Source of the DNA: Helcococcus ovis
GTDB lineage: Bacteria; Bacillota; Clostridia; Tissierellales; Peptoniphilaceae
Direction of reading: 5' to 3'
Length of the DNA: 64,000 nt
Assembly: GCF_004524775.2 (NCBI RefSeq)
Contig: NZ_CP119081.1
Coordinates: 558,001-622,000 of the forward strand
Positions 36,507 through 46,222 of this stretch are shown piece by piece (the first letter of the stretch is position 1; every line of letters begins with the position of its first letter). Position numbers and translations under genes: made by a program. Below the pieces are notes generated by a model. It did not search any database. It had not been told where the DNA came from and saw nothing but the letters and a program-made list of their open reading frames with translations.

Positions 36507-36904
36507 AAATTAAAAATATATTAATAATGTTTATATTTATGACTATAGTTCTTGTTGGATGTAATAGAAATTATAAATTTGGTATGGATATTAAAGATTA
36601 TTCTAATATAATATCTATTGAGTCTGAAGGAGCTAGAGTAAAAAAAGATACTTTATCAAAAGACTTTAAGGATAAAGTTCAAAAATTGATAAATAATTTA
36701 AATGAGAGCAATTTTGAAAAAGTGAGTTACGAATCATTAAAAGGAAACAGTCCGACTATAATATTTGATAATTTTACTTTTGAAGTTTCAAAAAAGCATA
36801 TAAGAATTATAAAAGAAGATAATAAATATCAGTATAATTCAAAGGTAAAGGTAGATTCATTAATAGAATTACACAATTTGTTAAATGATGAATTGGGAAT
36901 ATAG
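36503..36904 (+). CDS. Small lipoprotein paired with the cysteine peptidase
   Basis: A lipoprotein signal peptide with lipobox LVGC (lipidated Cys20) is followed by about 113 residues with no motif I recognise. It is translationally coupled to the peptidase gene (ATGA overlap). By analogy with protease-inhibitor pairs such as staphopain-staphostatin it might protect the cell from the peptidase; this is an inference from position and size only. Confidence 0.65.
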   Translation: MKIKNILIMFIFMTIVLVGCNRNYKFGMDIKDYSNIISIESEGARVKKDTLSKDFKDKVQKLINNLNESNFEKVSYESLKGNSPTIIFDNFTFEVSKKHIRIIKEDNKYQYNSKVKVDSLIELHNLLNDELGI

Positions 36905-36916
36905 TAAAATGGTTGA

Positions 36917-36961
36917 GAGAATTAGAAGTCTGAATTTATGATTTCTAATTCTCATTTTTTT
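36917..36961. terminator. Bidirectional terminator
   Basis: A perfect 11-bp stem (GAGAATTAGAA at 36917-36927 with TTCTAATTCTC at 36943-36953) is followed by a T-run. It lies between the lipoprotein gene and the convergent response-regulator gene. Confidence 0.85.
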
Positions 36962-36996
36962 AATAATAAAAATATTTATTTTTAATATAATTTTAC

Positions 36997-37605
36997 TTAT
37001 TTATTATTCAAATAATAAATAGCAAGCTGAGTTCTATCTCTTAAATTCAATTTATCTAATATTGTAGAAAGATAATTTCTTACAGTTCCTTGACTTAAAA
37101 ATAATTTTTCTGCAATCTCTTTATTATTTAATCCTTCAGCAACTAACTTAATTATTTCCATTTCTTTTTGATTTATATTTTTAATGGTGATATTGGATTT
37201 TTTATGAATTGAGATGTTTTGAACAACTTCACTATCAAATACGATATTTCCACTAAGTACAGTTTCGATACTTGATAATAAAGATGAAAAGTTGTCTTTT
37301 AGAATATAGCCCTTTACACCATTTGAGATTGCACGAGTTATGTATTCTTCGTCCTTAAAAGTAGTTAAAAGCAATATTTTTGCATCAGGGTATTTTTCTA
37401 AGATTTTTTCACTAGTTTCTATACCGTTTTGCTCCTTCATTCTTATATCCATAAGGATTATATCAGGATGAGTTTTTTCAAATAGATTAAAACCATCTAC
37501 ACCATTATAAGCTATTCCGGATACTTCATAACCTTTAGATTCTAAAATGATTTTAAGGGAATCACATATTAATTTATCATCATCTATAAGTATAATTTTA
37601 GTCAT
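36997..37605 (-). CDS. LuxR/NarL-type response regulator
   Basis: A receiver domain (1-120) with acidic cluster IDDD, phospho-acceptor Asp53 (DIILMDIRM) and Lys in the LKD region, then a LuxR helix-turn-helix (about 140-200, with GLNNKEIAEKLFLSQGTVRN). It overlaps the histidine kinase gene by eight bases and would be phosphorylated by it. The likely target is the divergent ABC-2 transporter operon starting at 38751. Confidence 0.92.
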   Translation of the reverse strand: MTKIILIDDDKLICDSLKIILESKGYEVSGIAYNGVDGFNLFEKTHPDIILMDIRMKEQNGIETSEKILEKYPDAKILLLTTFKDEEYITRAISNGVKGYILKDNFSSLLSSIETVLSGNIVFDSEVVQNISIHKKSNITIKNINQKEMEIIKLVAEGLNNKEIAEKLFLSQGTVRNYLSTILDKLNLRDRTQLAIYYLNNK

Positions 37606-38659
37606 TTATTTTCTCCATTAAAGTAATGTGGATATTAAATCCGTTATTGTATGAAATATTTAAATTTCCATTATAAAAATCTACAATCTCTTTTATTGAA
37701 ATTAAGCCAATTCCTTTTTTTATGTTTGTTATATCTACAAATTCACTTCCATTATCTGAAATGTTTATCGATATGTATTTTTTATTATTAACAATGCTTA
37801 TTCGCATAAAATCGGAATTTGAGTATTTTAATGCATTTGTTATAGCTTCTTTAACAATTGAAATTATATCAAATTTTAAGTTCATATTTAAGTTTTCACA
37901 ATTTAATATATTAATTTTATTATTTTTAAATCGTGAATTTTCAAGTAATTCCATGATTTTTTTCTCTAAATCAATACTTTGATTTTTCAAGTTATGTAGA
38001 GCTTCTCTAATTTCGTTCATACCCGTTTTTAAATTATTTTGCAATGAATTTAATTGTTTTGTAACATTTTCATTTGATGATATTACTTTAATTGCTTCTA
38101 TTTGTATTATGCTTGCTGAAATAGTGTGTCCTATTGATTCATGTAAAGTTTTAGCAATTCTTTCTCTTTCATGAATAATTGAAATTTGCTTATCACGTTC
38201 AGATTTTTTCAATAAATTTAATTTTTCTTTTCTTAAAATTATATTTTGTTCTGCGAATTCATCCCTAGTTTTCATATATTTTGAATATGCATCTTCAAAA
38301 TTTATATTTTGAATAAATAAATAATATGAAAATCCAATTATTACATATATCTTAAAATCAAATATACAAATGGTTAAAGAAAGTAAAAGTAATAATTTAT
38401 TGTTAAATACTTCAAATAAGTTAAAAATTAAAATTGGTAAAAAATACAAAGTATTAATATTGTAAAACGAATATGTTAAAAATATTGCGAGTACAAAGAT
38501 TTTAGCAATTTTGTTGTTAAATAATATAATGAGAAAATTTAATGAAATAGTAGTTAATAATAAAATAATGAAACTATTATTTAATGTAAAAATTTTAAAA
38601 GTAAATAATATAAAAATTATTGAACTTAAGATTAAAAAATTATCGATTAGTTTTTTCAT
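37598..38659 (-). CDS. Sensor histidine kinase, HisKA_3 (LiaS/DesK-like)
   Basis: Several N-terminal membrane helices (about 1-125) act as the sensor, with almost no extracellular loop. A dimerisation/phospho-acceptor region follows (HERERIAKTLHESIGHT, His in LHES), then an ATPase domain with an N-box region (VKEAITNALKYSNS) and the DNGS and GIGL motifs. I chose the ATG at 38659 behind CGGAG; a start five codons earlier is less well placed. Such intramembrane-sensing kinases often respond to cell-envelope stress or antimicrobial peptides. That role is inferred. Confidence 0.9.
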   Translation of the reverse strand: MKKLIDNFLILSSIIFILFTFKIFTLNNSFIILLLTTISLNFLIILFNNKIAKIFVLAIFLTYSFYNINTLYFLPILIFNLFEVFNNKLLLLLSLTICIFDFKIYVIIGFSYYLFIQNINFEDAYSKYMKTRDEFAEQNIILRKEKLNLLKKSERDKQISIIHERERIAKTLHESIGHTISASIIQIEAIKVISSNENVTKQLNSLQNNLKTGMNEIREALHNLKNQSIDLEKKIMELLENSRFKNNKINILNCENLNMNLKFDIISIVKEAITNALKYSNSDFMRISIVNNKKYISINISDNGSEFVDITNIKKGIGLISIKEIVDFYNGNLNISYNNGFNIHITLMEKIND

Positions 38660-38750
38660 AAAATCTCCGTACATTTGTCATATTATTTAATTACATTTTT
38701 TACTTATATAAATGCATCTCATATGTTATTTTATCATTAGGAGGTAAAAA

Positions 38751-39686
38751 ATGATAATAAAAGTTGAAAATTTAGTTAAAAGATATGAAGATTTTGTTGC
38801 TTTAGACCATTTTAATTTAGATGTAAAACAAGGTCAAATACTTGGATTATTAGGACCAAACGGTTCTGGAAAAACTACTTTAATTAACACTATTTTAGGA
38901 TTGCTTAAATATGATAAAGGCGAAATAAAGGTGTTTAGTGAAGAGTTAAAAGATAATAGTTATGATATAAAAAGAAAAATTGGTGTAGTACCTCAAGAAT
39001 TAGCATTTTTAGATGAACTTACGGTTGAAGATAATATTTCATATTTTTGTGGGCTTTATATAAATGAAGCGAAAAAATTAAAAGAATATGTGAATGAAGC
39101 AATAAACTTTGTCGGTTTAGAAAAATTCAGAAAATTTTATCCAAAAAAATTATCAGTTGGATTAAAAAGAAGGTTGAATATAGCATGTGGAATTGCTCAT
39201 AAACCTACATTACTATTTTTAGATGAACCTACGGTTGCTGTGGATGCACAAAGTAGAAATTTTATTTTACATAATATTAAAAAATTAAATGAAAATGGGG
39301 CAACAATAATTTACACAAGTCATTATTTAGATGAAGTGGATCAAATTTGTGATGAAATTGTAATTATTGATAAAGGTAAATCAATTGTAAAAGGGGCAAG
39401 TGCTGAATTAAAACATATGATTTCAATTAAGGAAAAAGTAACGATAGTATTTGATAAAGATTATGAAAATATTCAAATGGAATTGGAAAATTTAGCATGG
39501 GTAAGCAATGTAGAGATGATTTCAAAGAATAAATATCAAATTTCTTTTTCGAAATTAGAAAATAATTTAGTAAATATTATTAATTATATTAATGAAAAAA
39601 AATATGGATATTTGGAATTATTTAATGAATTGCCATCATTAAATGATGTATTTCTTGAACTTACCGGTAAGGAGTTGAGAGAATAA
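38751..39686 (+). CDS. ABC-2-type transporter ATP-binding protein
   Basis: A 311-residue ATPase with Walker A (GPNGSGKTT), signature-like LSVGLKRRL (usual form LSGGxxQR, here with Val and Lys), Walker B (TLLFLDEPTV) and the switch His (YTSHYLDE). A C-terminal extension (about 225-311) is typical of drug or antimicrobial-peptide exporters. It is divergent from the two-component genes and overlaps the first permease by one base. Confidence 0.9.
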   Translation: MIIKVENLVKRYEDFVALDHFNLDVKQGQILGLLGPNGSGKTTLINTILGLLKYDKGEIKVFSEELKDNSYDIKRKIGVVPQELAFLDELTVEDNISYFCGLYINEAKKLKEYVNEAINFVGLEKFRKFYPKKLSVGLKRRLNIACGIAHKPTLLFLDEPTVAVDAQSRNFILHNIKKLNENGATIIYTSHYLDEVDQICDEIVIIDKGKSIVKGASAELKHMISIKEKVTIVFDKDYENIQMELENLAWVSNVEMISKNKYQISFSKLENNLVNIINYINEKKYGYLELFNELPSLNDVFLELTGKELRE

Positions 39687-40747
39687 TGAAAAATTTTATG
39701 CACAACTTAAGGTATTTATTAAAATCGGTTATCATAGATAAGGATATTTTATTTTGGATAATTTTTTATCCGATAATTTTATCATCATTTTTTTATTTTT
39801 CATTAAGTGGAAAAGAGTTGACATCAAAAATAAATGTTGGTTTAGATTCTAAAAATCAGTATAGCTTTATTTTTAAGAAGGCTAATATTTTTAATTTAGT
39901 TAGTGTAAAAAAAGGTGATGAAAATTTATTTTTGAAAAATAATACAATAGATGCGTTTATAGATAAAAAACTCAATATTAAAACAAGTTCAAATGCTATA
40001 AATTATACTTTTAAGGTTAATGTAGTTGAATCAGTTGTAAGACAAATTAAGGAAATGCAAAATTTAAGCATTCCTATTGAAAAATATGACTTTAATATAA
40101 ATTATTTTTCAAATCGAGACGCGGAGGTAAGTCCTATAAAATTTTTTATGTATTCAATAGTTTCTATGTATATGATTTATGGATATTTTATGACTTTACA
40201 CTTGTATTCTTTTTATCAAGCCAATTTATCTGATTTTGGTGCCAGGGTAAGTGTGTCTCCTATTAGTAAGTTTAGTAAATTATTTGTACCATTTGTTATT
40301 GGATTTATAGTTAATATGTTTTCAAATATATTGTTAATCTTTGTAATTACATATATTTATGGCATATCAATTATACAAAATATTCCATACACTATAATTA
40401 TTTTGATAGTTTCAAATATCTTAGGATTGTCTTTAGGAGCATTAATTTCAGTTACAAATAAATTAAGCTTAAATGTAAAGACTATTTTAGGTGTTGGATT
40501 TTCTTTGTTTTTATCCTTTTTAACAGGTATGATGAATAATAAAATGAAAGCAATAATTGAAGGAGTTGTGCCATATATTTCAAAAATTAATCCGGTTGCA
40601 TTAGGAATGGATGCACTTTATGGTATAAACGTGCTGAATGATACAAAGATAATATATGAAAATGTTACAATAATGTTGATAGCCTCTTTAGTTATATTAT
40701 CAATTTCATTTTTATTTATAAATAGGGGGCGTTATGAAAGTATTTAG
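39686..40747 (+). CDS. ABC-2-type transporter permease 1
   Basis: One N-terminal helix, a large extracellular region (about 40-155), then five to six helices with the ABC-2 pattern (SPISKFSKLFVPFVIGF and ISKINPVALGMDALYG). It pairs with the next gene product to form a heteromeric exporter. It overlaps the following gene by 14 bases. Confidence 0.88.
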   Translation: MKNFMHNLRYLLKSVIIDKDILFWIIFYPIILSSFFYFSLSGKELTSKINVGLDSKNQYSFIFKKANIFNLVSVKKGDENLFLKNNTIDAFIDKKLNIKTSSNAINYTFKVNVVESVVRQIKEMQNLSIPIEKYDFNINYFSNRDAEVSPIKFFMYSIVSMYMIYGYFMTLHLYSFYQANLSDFGARVSVSPISKFSKLFVPFVIGFIVNMFSNILLIFVITYIYGISIIQNIPYTIIILIVSNILGLSLGALISVTNKLSLNVKTILGVGFSLFLSFLTGMMNNKMKAIIEGVVPYISKINPVALGMDALYGINVLNDTKIIYENVTIMLIASLVILSISFLFINRGRYESI

Positions 40748-41855
40748 ATCATATCTAAAAGTTGCATTAAAATATAAAGTTATATTAATTTCATATATTG
40801 CCATATTTACTTTTATGACATTGATTTATTCAAAGACTGGTGATGAAAATATAACTTTAATTAGGTTAAGTATTGGAGTAAATGATCTTTCAAACTCTCA
40901 ATATTCTAAGGATTTTATAAAATATTTGTCAATAAAAAATAATGTGAAACTAGATAAATTTGATGAAAAAACAGCAAAAAAACATTTATTTATTAGTAAA
41001 TATGATGTAGCAATAATAATAAATTCGGACTTTGAAAAAAATATTTTGTCTAAAAAAGAAGCAATTACTCTTTTATCAGCTCCTAAAAATCATTTCGGAG
41101 TTTTGATTAAAAATGAAGCAAATAAGTTCATGATTTATGCGAATGCTTCAGCGGAAGATGGTAAACTTAATACCTCTAAAGTATTAGAAATGCTTAAGGA
41201 TACCAATGTTAATATTAAAAATTATGGAGAAAATCAAAATAAGTCAAATGATTTATGGTTATCAATATATTTTAAGATGGCTGCATTTATATGTTTCACA
41301 GTTGTATTTTCAATAATTTCACTAAGTATGAATTCATTTATGAAAACTAATATTATGCAAAGATTAAAAATTTCCGCAAAAAGTGATGCTAGGTTTATAT
41401 TTGAAACATCACTTGGGCAAATTTTAGTTTCGATAATTGCATTTATACCGATAATATTAATTCCATTTTTATTTATCGGAAAAGAATATTTATCAAAAGG
41501 ATTACCATATATTTTTAACTTGTATTTATTGATTTTTCCGGCAATTGGATTTTCAAATCTTTTGATTTCAATAACAAATAAAGTTCAAGTAATAAATGCT
41601 ATAAACCAAATACTAGGAATGGGATTTGCATTCTTATCAGGAATAATGATTCCAAGAGAATTTTTAAGTTTAGGGATTATTAATTTTTCAAAAATATTTC
41701 CATATTATTACTATTTGAATATAATTGATATGATTTATAAAAAAACATTTACCTTATTAAATGCATGGCAAGAAATATTGATTTTATTATTATTTGCTAT
41801 TACTTCAATATTGTTTGCTATTTTAATAAGAAAGAAGAGAAATGTTATTAAATAA
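40734..41855 (+). CDS. ABC-2-type transporter permease 2
   Basis: Same layout as the preceding permease: one helix, an extracellular region, and five to six C-terminal helices, with FSKIFPYYYYLNIIDMIYKK near the end. The two permeases, the ATPase and the divergent two-component system form one module of the kind that detects and exports envelope-active compounds or bacteriocins. The substrate is unknown. Confidence 0.88.
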   Translation: MKVFRSYLKVALKYKVILISYIAIFTFMTLIYSKTGDENITLIRLSIGVNDLSNSQYSKDFIKYLSIKNNVKLDKFDEKTAKKHLFISKYDVAIIINSDFEKNILSKKEAITLLSAPKNHFGVLIKNEANKFMIYANASAEDGKLNTSKVLEMLKDTNVNIKNYGENQNKSNDLWLSIYFKMAAFICFTVVFSIISLSMNSFMKTNIMQRLKISAKSDARFIFETSLGQILVSIIAFIPIILIPFLFIGKEYLSKGLPYIFNLYLLIFPAIGFSNLLISITNKVQVINAINQILGMGFAFLSGIMIPREFLSLGIINFSKIFPYYYYLNIIDMIYKKTFTLLNAWQEILILLLFAITSILFAILIRKKRNVIK

Positions 41856-41902
41856 TTTTTAATTAATAACTTTGATGATATAATAAAAAAAAGGAGTTAT
41901 TA

Positions 41903-42295
41903 ATGAAAGAAAACAAAAAATTAAATAGTATAAGCGTATTTTTATATTCATTTGCATTAGTGTTATTTGAGATATTATTATTGGATTTAGCTGTTACCCC
42001 AATACCAATCAATTTGTACGAAATGAGAGTAACAGTTGGTATATTATTAATATTTTTAATGATATCGGGGATTACAGTGTTATATATGTCAGATAAATTT
42101 AAAAAATTAAAAGAGAAAATATTTGATAATAAAATTAATAAAATTGCTTTAGTTGTTGGAGTATTGGCGTTAGTTATAGTTTTTATGACAAAATTAAACT
42201 ATTATTTGTTTAGTTTATCAATTTTTATAGTCATATTGCTAATATTTTTAATGTTCATTTTAGGTTGGATAATAGAAAAATATTACAAAAATTAA
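41903..42295 (+). CDS. Small four-helix membrane protein, function unknown
   Basis: A 130-residue protein with four hydrophobic segments (about 11-33, 41-62, 77-97 and 103-125). No family motif is recognised. It starts 47 bases after the permease behind AAGGAG and ends before a terminator, so it may be the last gene of the ABC-2 operon. Confidence 0.65.
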   Translation: MKENKKLNSISVFLYSFALVLFEILLLDLAVTPIPINLYEMRVTVGILLIFLMISGITVLYMSDKFKKLKEKIFDNKINKIALVVGVLALVIVFMTKLNYYLFSLSIFIVILLIFLMFILGWIIEKYYKN

Positions 42296-42323
42296 ATTAA
42301 TTATGGTTTTAAATAAAAAAATT

Positions 42324-42352
42324 AGTAAAACGTGTATTTTACTAGTTTTTTA
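42324..42352 (+). terminator. Rho-independent terminator
   Basis: AGTAAAA (42324-42330) pairs with TTTTACT (42337-42343), and a T-rich tail follows. Confidence 0.7.
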
Positions 42353-42374
42353 TTTTTAAATTACAAAGAGTTAA

Positions 42375-42422
42375 ACACAAAGTATTGTATTTAAAATATA
42401 TTTGTAGTACTATATGTAGTAG
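42375..42422 (+). promoter_or_regulatory. Pair of NrdR-box-like operators upstream of nrdD
   Basis: NrdR binds pairs of 16-base boxes (consensus close to ACACTATATATAGTGT) spaced about three helix turns apart. Here ACACAAAGTATTGTAT (42375-42390) and GTACTATATGTAGTAG (42407-42422) each match at 11 of 16 positions. They start 32 bases apart. They lie just upstream of the nrdD start codon. The spacing and gene context support the call; each box alone would be weak. Confidence 0.55.
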
Positions 42423-42445
42423 AAAAGTAAAAAAAGGAGGTCGGT

Positions 42446-44590
42446 TTGGAAGTAATAAAAAGAAATGGATTAATTGATAAATTCGATAAAGAAAAGATTA
42501 TTATTGCTATTGAAAAAGCTATGAATTCATTCACAGGAATTTATGAAGAAGGGCTTGCTCTTAAAATTGCTAATGAAATCGAAGAAATTGCAAGTAAAAT
42601 GGAAAAACCTATGACTATTCATAGTATTGAAGATGAAGTTTATTATCGATTGATAAAATACAATAATTTAGCAACCGCTAAAGCTTATGAAAGCTATAGA
42701 TCAGTTCAAGAATTTAAGCGAAAAATGAATACGATAGATAAAGATGTAATGGGAATTTTAAATAAATCAAATGAAGAAGTTATTAATGAAAATTCCAATA
42801 AAGATGCAAAAATTGTAAGTACTCAAAGGGATTTAATAGCTGGTGAAGTTTCTAAAGATATTGCCAGAAGAAAATTAATACCGGCAGACATATTGTTGGC
42901 TCATGATACGGGGGCAATTCATTTTCATGATATGGATTACATAATGCAGCCAATGTTTAATTGCTGTTTAATAAATTTAAAAGATATGCTTACAAATGGA
43001 ACAGTTGTAAACGGGAAAAAAATAGATACACCAAAAAGCTTTCAAGTTGCATGTACAGTTACGACACAAATAATTGCACAGGTTGCAAGTGGACAATATG
43101 GAGGTCAAAGTATTAATGGTATAGATACTATTCTTGCTCCATTTGTTAGAAAATCATTTAATAAATATCTTGAATTAGTAAAAGAAGAACAACAAGAAAT
43201 TTATGGCATAAAATTGGATATGGAAAAAGCTGAAAAAGTTGCTTGGAAAAGAACAAGAAAAGAAGTAAAAGATGGCATTCAAACTATCCAATATCAAATA
43301 AACACACTTATGACTACTAATGGACAAGCTCCATTTGTAACTTTATTTATGCACTTTTTACCAGGATATAAATATGAAAAAGAGGCCGCATTAATACAAG
43401 AAGAAATATTAAAACAAAGATTGCAAGGAATAAAAAATGAAGCTGATGTTTATGTAACTCCAGCATTTCCTAAATTAATATACGTTTTAGATGAACATAA
43501 TGTTAATGAAAATTCAAAGTATTATTATTTAACTAAACTTGCAGCAAAATGTACAGCGAAAAGAATGTATCCTGATTATGTTTCTGCGAAAAAAATGAAA
43601 GAACTATATGAAGGAAATGTTTTTGGACCGATGGGTTGTAGATCATTTTTAAGCCCATGGAAAGATAAAGATGGAAATTATCAATTTGATGGAAGATTTA
43701 ATATGGGAGTAGTAAGCTTAAATCTGCCACAAATAGCTATACTTTCAAATCATAATGAAGAAAAATTTTTTGAAATTTTAGAAAAAAGATTAGAACTTGC
43801 TAAAAGAGCATTGCTTTTAAGATATGAATTATTAAAAGGAGCAACATCTGATGTTTCACCAATACATTGGCAATATGGAGCAATTGCAAGACTTAAAAAA
43901 GGTGAAAAAATTGATGCGTATTTAGAAAATGGATATGCAACAATTTCATTAGGGTATATAGGTGTTTACGAAGCGACTAAGTTGATTACAGGAAAATCTC
44001 ATACAAAAGAGGGGGAAAACTTTGCAGTTAAAGTTGTAACAAAATTAAGAGAAGCTTGTGATAAATGGAAAAAAGAAACTAAATTAGGTTTTGCTTTATA
44101 TGGAACACCGGCAGAAAGTTTAACTAACAGATTTTGTAAAATTGATAGAGCAAGATTTGGAATTATTGAAGATGTTACTGATAAAGGTTATTATATAAAT
44201 TCGTATCATGTTGATGTTAGAGAACACATTTCAGTATTTGATAAATTTGAATTTGAATCACAATTCCAAAAACTTTCAACTGGTGGTATGATTTCATATG
44301 CAGAAATTCCAAATATGACAAATAATATTGAAGCAGTTGAAACTTTGGTTAGATTTATCTATGACCACATTATGTACGCTGAATTTAATACAAAATCTGA
44401 CTATTGTCATGAATGTGGATTTGACGGTGAAATCTTTGTAAATGTAGATGGTGAATGGGAGTGTCCAAATTGCGGAAATAAAAATAAAGATAAACTTACA
44501 GTAATTAGAAGAACATGTGGCTATCTTGGCGAAAACTTCTGGAATGAAGGAAGAACAAAAGAAATAAATGCAAGGGTGCTACATATATGA
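42446..44590 (+). CDS. nrdD: Anaerobic (class III) ribonucleoside-triphosphate reductase
   Basis: Makes deoxyribonucleotides without oxygen using a glycyl radical. An N-terminal ATP-cone (about 1-95) gives allosteric control. The central barrel carries the catalytic cysteines. Near the C-terminus is a zinc site (CHECG and CPNCG), then the glycyl-radical motif RRTCGYLGENFW, with Gly692. The start is TTG at 42446 behind AAGGAGG. It overlaps nrdG, its activase, by four bases. Confidence 0.96.
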   Translation: MEVIKRNGLIDKFDKEKIIIAIEKAMNSFTGIYEEGLALKIANEIEEIASKMEKPMTIHSIEDEVYYRLIKYNNLATAKAYESYRSVQEFKRKMNTIDKDVMGILNKSNEEVINENSNKDAKIVSTQRDLIAGEVSKDIARRKLIPADILLAHDTGAIHFHDMDYIMQPMFNCCLINLKDMLTNGTVVNGKKIDTPKSFQVACTVTTQIIAQVASGQYGGQSINGIDTILAPFVRKSFNKYLELVKEEQQEIYGIKLDMEKAEKVAWKRTRKEVKDGIQTIQYQINTLMTTNGQAPFVTLFMHFLPGYKYEKEAALIQEEILKQRLQGIKNEADVYVTPAFPKLIYVLDEHNVNENSKYYYLTKLAAKCTAKRMYPDYVSAKKMKELYEGNVFGPMGCRSFLSPWKDKDGNYQFDGRFNMGVVSLNLPQIAILSNHNEEKFFEILEKRLELAKRALLLRYELLKGATSDVSPIHWQYGAIARLKKGEKIDAYLENGYATISLGYIGVYEATKLITGKSHTKEGENFAVKVVTKLREACDKWKKETKLGFALYGTPAESLTNRFCKIDRARFGIIEDVTDKGYYINSYHVDVREHISVFDKFEFESQFQKLSTGGMISYAEIPNMTNNIEAVETLVRFIYDHIMYAEFNTKSDYCHECGFDGEIFVNVDGEWECPNCGNKNKDKLTVIRRTCGYLGENFWNEGRTKEINARVLHI

Positions 44591-45093
44591 TAGAGTATGG
44601 AAATTATGGGCAAATTAGAAAATATGATGTAGCAAATGGATTTGGTATACGTGTTACAATATTTTGTACAGGCTGCACGCATAAATGTCCGGGGTGTTTT
44701 AATGAACTTTATCAAGATCCTAATTATGGAAATAAATGGACTGAAAAAGAAACAGAACTTGTATTAGAATATATGAAGGATCCAGCAGTAAAAGGATTAA
44801 CCCTTTTAGGAGGAGAGCCATTTCAAAATACATGGCTAATAGAGGTGATTAGAAGAGTAAAAAAAGAAACCGGAAAACATATTTGGGCATACTCCGGATA
44901 TATTTATGAAAAATTGATAGAAGATTCAAAAAGATTGGAGATGTTGAAAGAGTGTGATATTCTTGTTGATGGACCATTTATACAAGAACTGAAAGATTTA
45001 AGATTGAAGTTTAGAGGTTCCTCAAATCAAAGAGTAATAGATGTGCAAGAAACTCTAAGAACCGGAAAAGTTAAAATTTTGGATATAGATTAA
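44587..45093 (+). CDS. nrdG: Anaerobic ribonucleotide reductase activating protein
   Basis: A radical-SAM enzyme that installs the glycyl radical on NrdD. The [4Fe-4S] motif CTHKCPGC (CX3CX2C) is present near residue 30. The SAM-binding glycine-rich segment LTLLGGEPFQ and later GKHIWAYSGY also match the family. Length (168) is normal. It is coupled to nrdD by an ATGA overlap. Confidence 0.96.
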   Translation: MIEYGNYGQIRKYDVANGFGIRVTIFCTGCTHKCPGCFNELYQDPNYGNKWTEKETELVLEYMKDPAVKGLTLLGGEPFQNTWLIEVIRRVKKETGKHIWAYSGYIYEKLIEDSKRLEMLKECDILVDGPFIQELKDLRLKFRGSSNQRVIDVQETLRTGKVKILDID

Positions 45094-45106
45094 AATAAAA
45101 ATTGGC

Positions 45107-45130
45107 AATACATTTTAGTGAAATGTATTG
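45107..45130 (+). terminator. Hairpin after nrdG
   Basis: A perfect ten-base stem (CAATACATTT with AAATGTATTG) with a four-base loop follows the nrdG stop. It lacks a proper T-run, so it may be a weak terminator or a transcript-stabilising hairpin. Confidence 0.5.
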
Positions 45131-45211
45131 ATATCAAAAAATTGAACATAGAACAAACTTGAAGGAAGTTAGTTAAAATTATTTAATAAAAATTATAATT
45201 TGGAGATTAAG

Positions 45212-46054
45212 ATGAAAAATTTTGAAAAAAAACTAAAGTATGTTATGAGAAAATTGAGTAAGGGACTATATTTCGGGATGTTAGCCTTTGTAATTTTTTT
45301 TAGTTCAAATAATTCTATTACTATGGCTTCAGATAGAGGTAATAATAGTACTAAAAATATATTAAATAGTTCTCAACCAACTATTTCTGAAAGAAGAATT
45401 GAAAGAAATAAAAATGTTGTAACGATGTCAGAATTTAATGACGGAGATTATATATACCTGAGATTGAATGGGAAAATTGATTATGCATTTAAGGTTAAAA
45501 ATAATTTCATAGTGTATGGTAAAATTTCTGAGATATATGCAAATGAATTTTTTGATGGAAAGTTGTTTTTTTATTATGATAAAAATACTAAGATGATTAA
45601 AATTATAATAGAAAAATACGCAGATTATCAAAGTATATATATTAGTGATAAAAAAGATTTTAAAAATGGATTATTGATTAATTTAAAAGAAGAAATTTCC
45701 TCTGAAAATGTAAAAGGAGATAAAGTTGAAAAACCAGAAAATAAATCTGAAAAACCAGAAAATAAATCTGAAAAATCAGAAAATAAATCTGAAAAACCAG
45801 AAAATAAATCTGAAAAACTAGAAAATAAATCTGAAAAACTAGAAAATAAATCTAAAAAACCAGAAAATAAATCTGAAAATGTACAAATACCTGCGCCAAA
45901 GAAACATCAAAAACAAACACTAAGTTATAATCAACAACAAAAATCATCTAATAATCAAAATCCAAACACAAGCGATATAGGGGTTATGACAACTGCAATG
46001 ACTGCGATAGTAGCAGGGACAGCATTAGTTGCAACAAAAAATAAAAAAGATTAA
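45212..46054 (+). CDS. Repeat-containing cell-surface protein with sortase-like C-terminus
   Basis: A signal peptide (about 1-40) precedes a unique domain of about 120 residues with no motif I recognise. Seven or so seven-residue repeats of the type EKPENKS follow (21-bp DNA repeats, about 45727-45890). The C-terminus is NPNTSDIG, a hydrophobic span and a KNKKD tail, a sortase-like arrangement without a classical LPxTG. I chose ATG 45212 because GGAG lies upstream; an in-frame TTG at 45200 overlaps that site. The stretch may work as a wall-spanning stalk. Confidence 0.75.
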   Translation: MKNFEKKLKYVMRKLSKGLYFGMLAFVIFFSSNNSITMASDRGNNSTKNILNSSQPTISERRIERNKNVVTMSEFNDGDYIYLRLNGKIDYAFKVKNNFIVYGKISEIYANEFFDGKLFFYYDKNTKMIKIIIEKYADYQSIYISDKKDFKNGLLINLKEEISSENVKGDKVEKPENKSEKPENKSEKSENKSEKPENKSEKLENKSEKLENKSKKPENKSENVQIPAPKKHQKQTLSYNQQQKSSNNQNPNTSDIGVMTTAMTAIVAGTALVATKNKKD

Positions 46055-46069
46055 TAAAAAATAAAATAA

Positions 46070-46112
46070 GTTGTTGTAAAATGGTGAAAGTTGTTTTACG
46101 ACAATTTTTTAT
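46070..46112 (+). terminator. Rho-independent terminator
   Basis: TTGTTGTAAAA (46071-46081) pairs with TTTTACGACAA (46094-46104), with one G-U pair, followed by six T. Confidence 0.8.
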
Positions 46113-46222
46113 TATTCTAATAATTTGTAGTAAATCTTTTATATTTTAAATTTCATATATTATAATTAAATTGTTAGTAATTGTTTATATCATAAAAAAT
46201 AAAAGAAGGAAATAGATAAAAA

